Positions 39,732 through 49,145 of a stretch of DNA of 64,000 bases are shown piece after piece. Numbering within the stretch: position 1 is the stretch's first letter; each line of letters begins with the position of its first letter. Below the pieces are notes generated by a model, which was given only the letters and a program-made list of their open reading frames with translations, ran no database searches and was not told the origin of the DNA. The position numbers were made by a program, and so were the translations under genes. The stretch comes from Actinomycetota bacterium (lineage in GTDB: Bacteria > Actinomycetota > Acidimicrobiia > Acidimicrobiales > Aldehydirespiratoraceae), in assembly GCA_029979265.1 (NCBI GenBank), contig JAPOHW010000001.1:62001-126000 (forward strand), read 5' to 3'.

Positions 39732-41288
39732 TCAGTCGCTGTCGGTGGGGGAATCCGCCGCCTCGCGCCGCAGCAGCTCTCGAAGCTCCCGTTTGACCAC
39801 CTTGCCGTAGTTGTTGGTCGGCAACTCGTCGACAAAGCGGTACTGCTTCGGACGTTTGTAGCGGGCGATGTGGTCGAGACAGAGTTGATCGAGGTCATCA
39901 GGCCGAGGGTTCACGTCGCCATCAGCGACGATGAACGCCACCACCGACTCGCCCCACTCGTCGTCGGGTCGTCCCACCACCGACACTGCATCCACACCGG
40001 AATGGCGAAGCAGCGTCTCCTCGATCTCGCGCGGGTAGATGTTCATGCCGCCGCTGATGATCAAGTCCTTCGATCGGTCGTGAAGCGTCAGGAAGCCCTC
40101 GTCATCGAAGCTGCCGATGTCACCGGTCCGCAGCCACCCTTCTTGGAGCGCCTCGGCAGTCGCCTCCGGCTGCTTGAAGTAACCGTTCATCACGACGTCG
40201 CCTCGAACCACGATCTCCCCGATCTCGCCGGCCGGGCGAGCAACCCCCTCGTCATCAATGACCTGAACCTCTACGTCGGTCCGGGCGACACCGACGCTCT
40301 GCAGCCGTTCCTGGTGTCGAGGGTGGCCGTCGTCGACGTGGTCGGACTTGGAGAGTGCCGTGATGGTCATGGGCGCCTCGCCTTGACCGTAGATCTGGGC
40401 CAGGCGGGGCCCGAAAACGTCGAGTGCCCGCTCGAGATCGGCGAGGTACATCGGTGCACCGCCGTAGATGATTGTCTTGAGGTTCCTGAGCTCAGCTCCG
40501 GCGATGGCTGGTGCAACTGCGAGACGGTTCACCAGGGTTGGTGCCGCAAAGAACGACATGCCCTGCCAGGACTGAAGGAGTGCAGCGATCTCGTCTGCAT
40601 CGGCACCCCGCGATGTCGGGATGACGCTGGTCGCCCCGCGTGCCACGTGGGGAAGGCCGTAGAGCCCCGAGCCGTGGGAGATCGGGGCAGCGTGCAGCAC
40701 GCTGTCCGATGGGCTCACAGGATCGATGTCCGCGAAGTAACTCAGCGACATCATCATGAGATTCCGGTGGCTGAGCGTGGCCCCTTTTGGACGTCCGGTG
40801 GTTCCGCTCGTGTAGAAGAGCCACGCCGGGTCCTCAGGAACCCGCTCGAAGAGTGCGACTGGGGTGGTTTCGGCAAGTCGATCCCAGTCGACCCCGGGCG
40901 CGACCACGGTCGTGCAGCGGTCATCGAGCGCAGCAACTGCCGCGTCTACGTCGTCGGCGTGGGCCTCGTCGGTCACCACGACCGTCGCGCCGCTCTGGTC
41001 GAGGATGTAGGCGATCTCGTCTCGATGCAGTCGAGCGTTGATCGGCACCGCAACAAGACCTGCGTGCCATGCCGCAAAAAGCGCCTCGAGGTACTCCGGC
41101 CGGTTGTCCATCACAATCGCAACGCAGTCGCCCTCGCTGACGAACATGTTGCGACGCAAGCCGCCGGCGATCGCTGCCACTTGACCGGCGAACTGGCGCC
41201 AACTCCCATGGACACGATCGCCGTCGGCCAGCGCAGGGTGGTCGCCTCGGCGGCTGCCATTTCGTTCGACCCAGCGAGCCAGATTCAC
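39732..41288 (-). CDS. AMP-dependent acyl-CoA synthetase
   Basis: 518 residues. The adenylation motifs are YTSGTTGRPKGAT (P-loop), IYGQGEAPMTI, WLRTGDIGSFDDEGFL and DRSKDLIISGGMNIYP; the C-terminal Lys is in NYGKVVKREL. It activates a fatty or aromatic acid to its CoA ester. Start GTG 41288 overlaps the stop of the upstream gene (GTGA) and gives the usual VNLARWVERN N-terminus; an ATG at 41318 is possible. Before the element inserted, it was convergent with and next to the acyl-CoA dehydrogenase. Confidence 0.9.
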   Translation of the reverse strand: MNLARWVERNGSRRGDHPALADGDRVHGSWRQFAGQVAAIAGGLRRNMFVSEGDCVAIVMDNRPEYLEALFAAWHAGLVAVPINARLHRDEIAYILDQSGATVVVTDEAHADDVDAAVAALDDRCTTVVAPGVDWDRLAETTPVALFERVPEDPAWLFYTSGTTGRPKGATLSHRNLMMMSLSYFADIDPVSPSDSVLHAAPISHGSGLYGLPHVARGATSVIPTSRGADADEIAALLQSWQGMSFFAAPTLVNRLAVAPAIAGAELRNLKTIIYGGAPMYLADLERALDVFGPRLAQIYGQGEAPMTITALSKSDHVDDGHPRHQERLQSVGVARTDVEVQVIDDEGVARPAGEIGEIVVRGDVVMNGYFKQPEATAEALQEGWLRTGDIGSFDDEGFLTLHDRSKDLIISGGMNIYPREIEETLLRHSGVDAVSVVGRPDDEWGESVVAFIVADGDVNPRPDDLDQLCLDHIARYKRPKQYRFVDELPTNNYGKVVKRELRELLRREAADSPTDSD

Positions 41289-41719
41289 GATGTGCTCCCC
41301 GAGCCGGTGGCCGACCAACCGGTGGCACGCACGATCTCGAACGTCAGGATCGAGGCGAACGGTTCGTCCCGGTACTGCTCGACGCTCGCAGCGAGCCGCT
41401 GGCTGAGCGCCTCAGTGTGAGGTGACTCGTCGCCAAGCCATCGCAGTTCGGCACGAACCCACCACAGCTTCGACCAGTCGACTGGGTCCCAGTGCTCGAC
41501 GAGCAGGGTCGCCCGGCCATCGGTTTCGAGGTTGCGTTCACGCTGCAGGCGCAGCGACGACTTGAGCTTCACCCGATCGATCGGCGAACCGAGGACGAGA
41601 CCATCGGTTGCGTACACGATCGGCGTCATGTCGACGCCGCGCCCAGCGTGCAGCGTGCCCAGTACGCCGTGGTTGGCGGCGTGCAGGCGCTCGAGTGCTT
41701 CAGCCTCGGTGAGACTCAT
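41285..41719 (-). CDS. PPOX-class (split beta-barrel) F420/FMN-dependent protein
   Basis: 144 residues, the pyridoxamine 5'-phosphate oxidase fold. GVLGTLHAGRGVDMTPIVYA and KLKSSLRLQRERN with ATLLVEHWDPVDWSKLWWVRA match the small PPOX-type F420-dependent oxidoreductases of Actinobacteria. It overlaps the acyl-CoA synthetase by 4 bases. The F420 assignment comes from the subfamily, and from the LLM enzyme encoded next door. Confidence 0.8.
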   Translation of the reverse strand: MSLTEAEALERLHAANHGVLGTLHAGRGVDMTPIVYATDGLVLGSPIDRVKLKSSLRLQRERNLETDGRATLLVEHWDPVDWSKLWWVRAELRWLGDESPHTEALSQRLAASVEQYRDEPFASILTFEIVRATGWSATGSGSTS

Positions 41720-41733
41720 CGACCGAGTATGAC

Positions 41734-42735
41734 TTAGGCCGCATTGACCTGGGGCAGGATCTCGTCGTTGAGCTGACGGAGATCTTCGAGTGTCTTCGAC
41801 GTTGGCACGTCGGCAAACGGAGGCCAGATCAGCGGCATCGTCATACCGGCTGCCTTGAGATCGATCAGGTTCTGGGTGACCTGATCAGCGGTTCCCGACA
41901 ACAGGTTGGTGAGCTTCCCATTGCGGGTCTGATCGGTCGGCTCGTCGGTGATGACGAACCAGCACATGCTTGAGATCTCAAGGTCGTCGAGGCTGTGGGA
42001 GCCGTCGAGCTTCGCCAGCTCGTCGCCGATCGCAGTCGTCCACTCGGTGAGTTCCTCCGGTGTGTCCTGGATGCCGATCCAACCCGACAGGTTGTACTTG
42101 GCGACCCGCTTGGCCGAGATCTCCGGATTGCGCAGCCCGCTCATGAAGATCGGCGGATGTGGATCCTGGAGTGGCTTGTGACCGAAGCCGCACGGTTCGA
42201 AGTCGGCGAACTCGCCGTGGTACTCGAACAACTCGTTGGTCCAGATGCCCTGGCAGATTTCAATCGTCTCCCGCACGTGCTTGTGTCGCTTCGGGAAGAC
42301 GTCGGCGGCACTTGCCGCTGCGAACTCCTCGGGCATCCAACCCGAACCGATACCGACGTTCACCCGGCCGTTCGACAAGTGGTCGATGGTGGCGATCTCT
42401 GCTGCGAACACACCCGGCGCCCGGTACGGGGTGTCGGTAATGCTCATTCCGATTCGGCACTTCTCGGTCTTGGCCGCAAGCCAGGGGATCAGTGGCCAGC
42501 CCTGGTACCACTGGCCACGGGCTGACACCGGCAGTTGATTGGGAAACTCCTGCATCATCCCGAACGGGTATTGGAGCTCACCGCGGTCCGAAGCCTCTGG
42601 TACGACGACACGGTCGAGCGTCCAGATCGAGTCAAACTCCAACTCCTCGGCAAGGTCGGTCAGGTCCTCGAGTTCCTTGACCGTCACGTGGTCTCGGAAG
42701 TTCGGCAAATACAGCGCCAGTTTCATGTCAGCCAT
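41734..42735 (-). CDS. LLM-class flavin/F420-dependent oxidoreductase
   Basis: 333 residues, luciferase-like TIM barrel. FDSIWTLDRVVVPEAS, the ATIDHLSNGRVNVGIGSGWMPEEF block and PIFMSGLRNPEI are typical of actinobacterial F420-dependent enzymes. ATG 42735 follows GGGGGAAG. It is 14 nt upstream of the PPOX gene, so a PPOX-LLM F420 unit is likely. The substrate is unknown. A small inverted repeat (42755-42774) lies in the leader. Confidence 0.87.
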   Translation of the reverse strand: MADMKLALYLPNFRDHVTVKELEDLTDLAEELEFDSIWTLDRVVVPEASDRGELQYPFGMMQEFPNQLPVSARGQWYQGWPLIPWLAAKTEKCRIGMSITDTPYRAPGVFAAEIATIDHLSNGRVNVGIGSGWMPEEFAAASAADVFPKRHKHVRETIEICQGIWTNELFEYHGEFADFEPCGFGHKPLQDPHPPIFMSGLRNPEISAKRVAKYNLSGWIGIQDTPEELTEWTTAIGDELAKLDGSHSLDDLEISSMCWFVITDEPTDQTRNGKLTNLLSGTADQVTQNLIDLKAAGMTMPLIWPPFADVPTSKTLEDLRQLNDEILPQVNAA

Positions 42736-42754
42736 GCGGCTTCCCCCTTTGTCG

Positions 42755-42774
42755 GTGGCGGTCCGATCCGCCAC
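42755..42774. repeat. Inverted repeat in the LLM gene leader
   Basis: GTGGCGG-TCCGAT-CCGCCAC, perfect 7-bp arms, 20 nt upstream of the LLM start in the divergent gap with the response regulator. It may be an operator or leader hairpin. Confidence 0.4.
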
Positions 42775-42878
42775 GCTCACTCCGAACGTAGGAAACCCAG
42801 TTGGCGTCGTGGACAACGCTTCCTCAACTTGCGATCAACGAGGGGACGTCAGAAGCAGCCGCCAACTACAGTCGCCGC

Positions 42879-43595
42879 ATGGGCGTGGGCCGCCGAGTGC
42901 TTGTCGTGGATGACGACGAGGGGGTGCGTACCGGGGTCACCTGGGCGCTGGAAGCCGATGGATTCGAGGTGCTCGCCGTCGGTGACGGCCTCGAGGCCCT
43001 TGATGTGCTGGCCGAAGACGAGCCCCTTCTGGTGGTGCTGGATCTTTCGTTGCCTGGCGTCGGCGGACTCGACATTCTCCGTCGTCTGCGGGCGGACGAG
43101 GCGCGCCGCGACCGCAATCGGTTGCCGATCATTGTGCTGTCGGGCCGCGATGGGGAGACCGATCGCATCGTCGGTCTCGACTTGGGCGCTGATGACTATC
43201 TAGTCAAACCGTTCTCACCGGGAGAACTCGCGGCGCGTGCCCGATCGTTGCTTCGGCGCGTGACCGACTACGCCGGAGCCGCTGCAGGCCCGTTTGTACC
43301 GAATGGCAGCGGGGTCGAGGTCGACGTCGAGTCGCGAAGCGTCTGGGTTGACGGAACGCCCGTGGAACTGGCCGCAAAAGAGTTCGATCTGCTCAGCTAC
43401 TTCTGCGACCACCCGCGGCGAGCGTGTTCACGCGAGGAACTGCTCAATGCCATCTGGGCCAGTCAAGCTGGATGGCAGACCCCGGCCACGGTGACCGAGC
43501 ACGTCTACCGGCTTCGTCAAAAGATCGAGGACGACCCAACGCGTCCCAAGCGACTCTGCACCGTTCGAGCCGTGGGCTATCGGTGGGAGGGGTGA
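42879..43595 (+). CDS. OmpR-family response regulator
   Basis: 238 residues. The receiver domain (about 1-115) has DDD at VLVVDDDEG, the phospho-acceptor Asp in LLVVLDLSLPGVG and the Lys in YLVKPFSP. The winged-helix output domain (about 140-235) ends VYRLRQKIEDDPTRPKRLCTVRAVGYRW. It overlaps the histidine kinase gene by 4 bases, forming a two-component pair. The genes it controls are not evident. Confidence 0.93.
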   Translation: MGVGRRVLVVDDDEGVRTGVTWALEADGFEVLAVGDGLEALDVLAEDEPLLVVLDLSLPGVGGLDILRRLRADEARRDRNRLPIIVLSGRDGETDRIVGLDLGADDYLVKPFSPGELAARARSLLRRVTDYAGAAAGPFVPNGSGVEVDVESRSVWVDGTPVELAAKEFDLLSYFCDHPRRACSREELLNAIWASQAGWQTPATVTEHVYRLRQKIEDDPTRPKRLCTVRAVGYRWEG

Positions 43596-44881
43596 CGATG
43601 CTCTCTGGCCACGAAGCGGCCGCAGTGCTCGACCGCCAGGCGATCGTCATGGAGCAACTGGTTTCCGATGCGCCGCTCGTCAGCGTGCTCGACAGCATCG
43701 TGATCGCACTCGAAGAGCTCATTGCGGCGAGCAGGTGCTCGGTGCTGTTGCTTGATGATGACGGCGTGCTGCGTCACGGCTCCGCACCGAACCTTCCGGC
43801 TGCGTATTCCGAGGCGATCGACGGTCTCGTCCCTGGGCCACTCGCTGGCTCGTGCGGGACCGCCGTCCATCTGGGCGAACCGGTTGTGGTTGGTGATGTG
43901 ATGGTTGACCGGCGATGGGATGACTTCCGGTCGCTCGCTCGAACTCACGACATCAGCGCCTGTTGGTCGAGCCCGATCCGGGCCCGTGCACGCGTGGTCG
44001 GCACATTTGCCGTCTACAGCCGAGTGCGACATGAGCCCGATGAGCGAGAGCGCGAGCTGGTCCGCCGTTTCACCCATCTCGCTTCGATCGCCATCGATCA
44101 TGAGCGGGCTGCGCGTGAGCGCACGGCCCGCTATCACGCCGAGATGGCTCGAGAATCAGCCGAGCGGGCGAATCACGCCAAGTCCCAGTTCGTCACCGCG
44201 CTCAGTCACGAGTTACGGACACCGTTGCAGTCGATCACTGGCTTCGCCGAGAGTTTGTCGACGCTCGAACTGTCGCCGCACCAGCGTCACAAAGCCCTCC
44301 AGGGGATCACCCGGGCGTCGACCCATATCCTCTCCATCGTTGACGATGTGCTCGACCTCGCCCGGGTCGAGGCTGGCGCCATGCCGATTCAACTCGAGGT
44401 CATCGATGCACGCGAAGTGGTTGCCGGCGCTTGTGATCTGCTTCAGCCGCTCGCAGAGGAGCGCGGTATCGACCTTGTACAGAGCGGTCCGCCGTTGCCT
44501 GCGTTGGTCGATCGCCGACGCCTTCGCCAGATCATTCTCAACCTGGTCTCCAACGCCCTGCGGTTTTCGGGTCCAACGACTTCGATTCGGATCTCTACCG
44601 CGACCCGTGGTGCCGAGGCCCTCGTCACGGTTGAAGATGAAGGACCCGGTATCTCACCAGAGTTGCTCGACCGTCTCTTCGTGCCGTTCGATCGTCTTGG
44701 CGCGGACGCAGGTCGTGAAGGTGGTGCAGGCCTGGGCCTGGTGCTCGCGCGCCGCCTTGCCGATGCGATGGGTGGTTCGTTGACGCTCAAGAGCGCTGTG
44801 GGAATCGGCACCACGGCGACCGTGTCGCTCACCCGAGCCCTCGAGGACGAGTTGGCAGACGCGGTCGAGGTGACCGAGTGA
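43592..44881 (+). CDS. GAF-domain sensor histidine kinase
   Basis: 429 residues, no membrane segment. A GAF domain (about 30-170; CSVLLLDDDGVL, GSCGTAVHLGEPVVVGDV) is followed by the dimerisation H-box ALSHELRTPLQSI (phospho-His near residue 210) and the ATPase domain with N-box IILNLVSNALRFS, G1 DEGPGIS and G2 GGAGLGLVLARR. It is a soluble cytosolic sensor, probably of a small ligand or redox state. GTG 43592 lies in the stop of the response regulator; ATG 43598 is an alternative. Confidence 0.9.
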   Translation: MTMLSGHEAAAVLDRQAIVMEQLVSDAPLVSVLDSIVIALEELIAASRCSVLLLDDDGVLRHGSAPNLPAAYSEAIDGLVPGPLAGSCGTAVHLGEPVVVGDVMVDRRWDDFRSLARTHDISACWSSPIRARARVVGTFAVYSRVRHEPDERERELVRRFTHLASIAIDHERAARERTARYHAEMARESAERANHAKSQFVTALSHELRTPLQSITGFAESLSTLELSPHQRHKALQGITRASTHILSIVDDVLDLARVEAGAMPIQLEVIDAREVVAGACDLLQPLAEERGIDLVQSGPPLPALVDRRRLRQIILNLVSNALRFSGPTTSIRISTATRGAEALVTVEDEGPGISPELLDRLFVPFDRLGADAGREGGAGLGLVLARRLADAMGGSLTLKSAVGIGTTATVSLTRALEDELADAVEVTE

Positions 44882-44984
44882 CATCGAGTGCACGAAGGGC
44901 CGCAGTCCCGCCGGCCGGTACGTCAGCGCACGCACCTCGTGGTTGTGACTGCTGCGGAACGCGGTCAGCTTCTCGGGACAAACC

Positions 44985-46151
44985 TCAGGTCTCGCCCAAC
45001 GGGAGCGAGCGGCCGAGCACAAGGTCGGCGGCCACGGCGCCCCAGCTGTCAGAACCCTTTGCCCCCTGACCGTTGCCGGCGACCGCGACGATCAGTCCCG
45101 GTTCGACCTCCTCGATCAACGGGAACCGATCCGGGGTGTAACTGACGATGCAGGGCTTGGTGCGCAACGACAGGAAGTCGACGTCGGGCCACAGAGACTC
45201 GAGCGCGGGCCGGAGGAGTGGCAGATAGTCCGGGTCGGTCTCGGACCGGAACCAGTGCTGGATCTCGTCGAGGGCGGTGGGCCAGGTGTCGAGCGTCGTG
45301 TTGGCGCCGAGCTTGATGCAGTGCCGTCCGTCCGGAAACTGCAACGGCGGGGTCATGTAGATGTCGTCGATCCCGTCCGGATCGATCTGATGCAGAACGG
45401 TCGGATACTCGCCGAGCTCGTTGGCGTCGGCCTCCGAGACCTCGCCGAGGATGACGATCTCGGTCTTGACCGTGATGTCGGCCTGCACCGGCAGAACTTC
45501 GAACGCGTTGGCGAATGCACCGGTGGCAACCACAACCTGCTCCACGTCATAGGTCGAACCCGTGAACGTCTTGATGCGGTGCCCCCCGCCAACTCGGGTT
45601 TCCAGGATGGTCGCCACATCGTCGACGAGACGACCACCACAGCGCTCGGTGAGTGCTTCCTGGGCGGCGATGAGCCGTTTCGGGCGGATGTAGCCGGCGG
45701 GTGCGGGGTCGAGTGCCACCTCGTGGGTTGCCGGGAAATCCAGTCGCGGCCACCACTGCTTCCACCCGGGCTCGCCGGCTGGCCAGTAGTGCTCGGGCCG
45801 TCCATGGTCGCGGAGGAATGCCATCGACACGCCGTGCTTGCCGTCGACCTCGGGGCGAGAGGCGAACAGTGCGCCGACCGGGCGGTAGAACTCGATTCCG
45901 CTCCGCTCTTCGAGCGAGCGGTATGCATCGACCGCCCGAGCGGTGAACGGCGCCCATCGTTCGTCCCGGTCGAGGCGCCGGGTCAACCGCGCTTCGTCGT
46001 CATGACTGGAGTAGATGTCGGCATCACCGCCAGGAACTGTCGGGCCGACCGCCACGACCGAACAGCCGGCCTCGGCGAGATGTCGAGCCGCGGCCGACCC
46101 GAACAGACCGCGCCCGATCACACCGACGTCGAAGCTCTCCGTATTGCCCAC
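44985..46151 (-). CDS. FAD-dependent amine/sarcosine oxidase-like protein (DAO family)
   Basis: 388 residues from GTG 46151; TTG 46187 would add 12. The FAD-binding DVGVIGRGLFGSAAARHLAEAG lies at the N-terminus and VVVATGAFAN is the second FAD motif. LRTKPCIVSYTPDRFPLIEEV and VAVAGNGQGAKGSDSWG form the C-terminal flavin region; in sarcosine-oxidase relatives a Cys here carries covalent FAD. It oxidises an amino acid or N-methyl amine. It starts 32 to 68 nt after the sulfurtransferase gene end on the same strand, so the two are probably one operon. Confidence 0.85.
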   Translation of the reverse strand: MGNTESFDVGVIGRGLFGSAAARHLAEAGCSVVAVGPTVPGGDADIYSSHDDEARLTRRLDRDERWAPFTARAVDAYRSLEERSGIEFYRPVGALFASRPEVDGKHGVSMAFLRDHGRPEHYWPAGEPGWKQWWPRLDFPATHEVALDPAPAGYIRPKRLIAAQEALTERCGGRLVDDVATILETRVGGGHRIKTFTGSTYDVEQVVVATGAFANAFEVLPVQADITVKTEIVILGEVSEADANELGEYPTVLHQIDPDGIDDIYMTPPLQFPDGRHCIKLGANTTLDTWPTALDEIQHWFRSETDPDYLPLLRPALESLWPDVDFLSLRTKPCIVSYTPDRFPLIEEVEPGLIVAVAGNGQGAKGSDSWGAVAADLVLGRSLPLGET

Positions 46152-46219
46152 CCGCTCAGGTTTCCCGATCGGGCGAACGGATGCCAACCGTCAGAGGTCG
46201 AGCCTGACTGGCTCGAGCG

Positions 46220-47086
46220 CTACGAGCCTGCAGACGTGGTGCCGGTGACCAGTGGGGCCCCCGGATCGCGGACCCACTCCTGGAGGCTGGCGATGTAGAC
46301 CGCAGGGTCCTCGAAGCCGAGTCGGATCATCGTGTACGCGTCGACCGACGCTGCGATGCCGCCGCCTCAATAGGCGACGACGCGGGCTTCGGGTCGCTCC
46401 GGGAAGTGATGTCGAACCGCGTCCAGTGGCAGGAAGCGCCCGGTGTCGCGATCGATCATTCCCGTTGCGGGCACGTTGGTCGCCCCCGGGATGTGACCCG
46501 GACGGCCATACGGAGCGACATCACCGGAGAAGACCGACCTGGGAAGCGCATCGATCAGGCAGGTGGATCCATCGGCCACCGCCGCCATCACCTCGTGCTT
46601 GTCGGCTACGAGCTGGGGCCGTACCGACACCGTCAGTGATCCCGCCGGGGCAGCCGGGCCCGGGGCCGAACCGGCCTCGGTCGGACGGCCCTCGTCGCGC
46701 CACACCCGCATCCCGCCGTCGAGGATCGCAGCGGTGTCGAAGCCGATACATCGGAGCATGAACCACACGCGTGCGGCCCACAGCGATCCGTTGTCGTCGT
46801 AGACGACGACGCGGGAGCGATCGTTCACCCCGAGCCGTTCGAAGGCGGTTGCAAGATCGGCGGGGGCCGGAAGGGCAAATCGATCAGGCGAGTCGGGGTC
46901 GCAGAGCGCGCTGGTGAGGTCGGCGAATCGGGCCCCCGGAATGTGGGCGTGCTCGAAGTTCGCCGTTCCGCTCTCGGACTCGTATCCGTCCGGGCCCAAC
47001 GTCAGGTACACGGTCGCATCGAGTACGACCAAGTCATCGCTTCCGAGTTCGTCGGCCAGCCACTCGCTCGTCACCAAGAGATCCAT
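46220..47086 (-). CDS. Rhodanese-type sulfurtransferase with in-frame TGA at the active-site cysteine; candidate selenoprotein
   Basis: 288 codons, the length of SseA/3-mercaptopyruvate sulfurtransferases, from ATG 47086 to TAG 46220-46222. Two rhodanese domains: HIPGARFADLTSAL with VVVYDDNGSLWAARVWFMLR in the first, and the second with GHIPGATNVPATGM. The active-site loop normally reads YCGGG. Here codon 240 is TGA (46367-46369) in VVAY-TGA-GGGIAASVDAYTM. The frame continues through IRLGFEDPAVYIASLQEWVRD as in the family. If TGA were a stop, the 239-residue product would lack its nucleophile. A SECIS-like hairpin follows. I infer selenocysteine insertion; a nonsense mutation or sequencing error is the alternative. 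It is co-directional with the FAD oxidase gene. Confidence 0.75.
46338..46351 (-). promoter_or_regulatory. SECIS-like hairpin downstream of the in-frame TGA
   Basis: The RNA sequence GCGUC-GGUC-GACGC forms a perfect 5-bp stem with a GGUC tetraloop. The loop starts 20 nt after the UGA, within the window used by bacterial SECIS elements. The E. coli fdhF element also presents GGUC in its apical loop for SelB. The stem may extend by C-G and G-U below a bulged A. Confidence 0.6.
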
Positions 47087-47239
47087 CGTCCAACAGTAGG
47101 CGACCAGACTGCGTCGCCTCCCGCGCTGCGATGCCACCTCGCCGCTTTCGTGCCCCAATTGCGCCCTCTAGGGTCCGCCCATGACGACATGCATCGGATG
47201 GATCGGGAATCCTGCCGGCCGATGTGGGAGGGATTGACG

Positions 47240-47815
47240 ATGCGACTCTCTCGGCCCCGAATCTCGGCACTGGCCGACCATGAACTCGACGAGGAGCAAC
47301 GCGAGGCACTCGAGCCGTATCGCGGCGGCGACAGTGGTGTCTTCAACATCTTCCGAACGCTCGCCCATGCGCCTCGTCCACTTCGTCGCTTCGGTTTCTG
47401 GGCCGGTTACGTCCTCGGTCGTCACAACTCGTTGCCGCCGCGAGAACGTGAGTTGGTGATCCTTCGAGTCGGCTACCTGTGCAAGGCGGGATATGAGTGG
47501 GCACAGCACGTTGTCATCGGGCGCGACGCAGGGCTCACCGATGAGGAGATCGAACGGATCAAGGCAGGCGCCGATGCCGAGGGGTGGTCTCCGGGCGATG
47601 CCGCCCTGCTGCGAGCCACCGACGAACTCGTCGGAGATCACTTCATCGGTGACGACACCTGGGCGGCGCTTGCTCGCGATGCCGGTCTCGACGACCGGCA
47701 ACGGATGGACGTCGTCTTCACCACCGGTCAGTACACGCAGGTGTCGATGATGCTGAACACCTTTGGCGTCCAGCTCGACGAGTTCCTCGTCGCCGATCCC
47801 GACCTCACGTCATGA
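47240..47815 (+). CDS. Carboxymuconolactone decarboxylase / AhpD-like protein
   Basis: 191 residues. NIFRTLAHAPRPLRRF, LPPRERELVILRVGYLCKAGYEWAQHV and GLTDEEIERIKAG match the CMD fold. The conserved Cys and His of the active helix are present (YLCKAGYEWAQH), but only one Cys, so it is not a CxxC peroxidase-type AhpD. ATG 47240 follows GGGAGGG. It is divergent from the sulfurtransferase. Function is probably decarboxylation or redox of a small molecule. Confidence 0.82.
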   Translation: MRLSRPRISALADHELDEEQREALEPYRGGDSGVFNIFRTLAHAPRPLRRFGFWAGYVLGRHNSLPPRERELVILRVGYLCKAGYEWAQHVVIGRDAGLTDEEIERIKAGADAEGWSPGDAALLRATDELVGDHFIGDDTWAALARDAGLDDRQRMDVVFTTGQYTQVSMMLNTFGVQLDEFLVADPDLTS

Positions 47816-47870
47816 GTGCCGGTCGACCCGACGGGCGCGATCTGCAAACGTTGGGGCGGGGGAGGTGCCG

Positions 47871-49112
47871 ATGACCGATGCACGACCGGGCCCGCTCAGC
47901 GGCTTCCGGGTTCTCGAACTGACGACCACCGTGTCGGGGCCGATGTGCGGCATGACGCTCGCCGATCAAGGGGCGGAAGTCATCAAGATCGAGCCGCCGC
48001 TCACCGGCGACACTGCGCGGTACCTGGGCCCGGAGCGAGGCGGATTCACATCGCTGTTCGCCACGCTCAATCGCAACAAGAAGTCCGTCGCGCTCGATCT
48101 GAAGGACGAGGAACAGCGGGCGATCTACCTCGAGCTCGTGGCATCGGCCGACGTTGTCCTCGAGAACTACCGCCCAGGTGTCCTCGATCGACTCGGACTG
48201 GGGTACGAGGCGCTGTCGAAGCTCAACCCTCGGCTGGTGTATGCCTCGATCACCGGCTATTCGCACGGGCCCTACGAGAACCGGCGGGTCTTCGACCCGC
48301 TGATCCAGGCCACGAGCGGCACGGCGTGGGCGCAAGGTGAGGGTGACCCCGACAACATCAAGACGATCATTTTCGACAAGGTCACAGCCCTCACCACCGC
48401 ACAGGGCATCACGGCTGCGCTGCTCGAACGGGAGCGCACCGGCGAGGGCCAATTCCTCCCGGTGACCATGCTCGAGTCGGCGCTCAGCTACCAGTGGAAC
48501 GACGTGTTCTGGTCCCGGGCCTGGATCGGTGACGGTGTCACCGATGCGCCCGGTGAATTGGCCGAGTGGTTTCCGATGTTTCACGCCAAGGACGGACCCG
48601 TGATGATGATTCTGCTCAACGACGCGTCGATCGAGCTGCTCTCGGTTTGGCGTGGTGCGGAGCTCCATCTCGATCCGCGATTTACTACGATCCGCCTGCG
48701 GTACGAGAACCGTCAGGCATTCGTCGCTGCGGTCGACGAATTGATCGCCGACGTCGAGGTCGACGAGGTCTGCGAGACGCTCGACGCCTTCGGTATCCCC
48801 GTCGCCCGGGTCAACAGCCTCGACGAGGTCATGTTCGATCCGCAGGTGCAGCATCTCGGATCGATCATCGAGACTGTGCACCCACAGGGCGGGCCGATGC
48901 GGCTTGCCCGACCTCCGGTGCCGTTCCACGCACACCGGGAGACCGCTGAGACGTTCCCGCGCCACCATGCGCCGGCCGTTGGGCAGGACAGTGCTGAGAT
49001 CTTGACCGCCCTCGGGGTGGACCCGGCGACCGTCGCCGAACTTCGAGCCCGCGACGAGGCCAACCGCGAGATCCTCGACGCAATGCTCGATGCCGCAAAG
49101 ACGGGCGACTGA
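47871..49112 (+). CDS. Family III CoA transferase (CaiB/BaiF type)
   Basis: 413 residues. GFRVLELTTTVSGPMCGMTLADQGAEVIKIEPP, NRNKKSVALDLKDEE and VLENYRPGVLDRLGLG are hallmark blocks; the last contains the region of the catalytic Asp. It moves CoA between organic acids in the cytosol. ATG 47871 follows GGGGGAGG. The start lies 55 nt after the CMD gene, so the two may share an operon. Confidence 0.92.
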   Translation: MTDARPGPLSGFRVLELTTTVSGPMCGMTLADQGAEVIKIEPPLTGDTARYLGPERGGFTSLFATLNRNKKSVALDLKDEEQRAIYLELVASADVVLENYRPGVLDRLGLGYEALSKLNPRLVYASITGYSHGPYENRRVFDPLIQATSGTAWAQGEGDPDNIKTIIFDKVTALTTAQGITAALLERERTGEGQFLPVTMLESALSYQWNDVFWSRAWIGDGVTDAPGELAEWFPMFHAKDGPVMMILLNDASIELLSVWRGAELHLDPRFTTIRLRYENRQAFVAAVDELIADVEVDEVCETLDAFGIPVARVNSLDEVMFDPQVQHLGSIIETVHPQGGPMRLARPPVPFHAHRETAETFPRHHAPAVGQDSAEILTALGVDPATVAELRARDEANREILDAMLDAAKTGD

Positions 49113-49145
49113 GTGCCACCCCGACCCGGCCGGTAGGGTCGCCCG

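Noticed and set aside
47240-47815. AhpD-like protein as a second selenoprotein
   Set aside because: Its active helix has a normal Cys codon and no in-frame TGA. It is a plain CMD-family protein.
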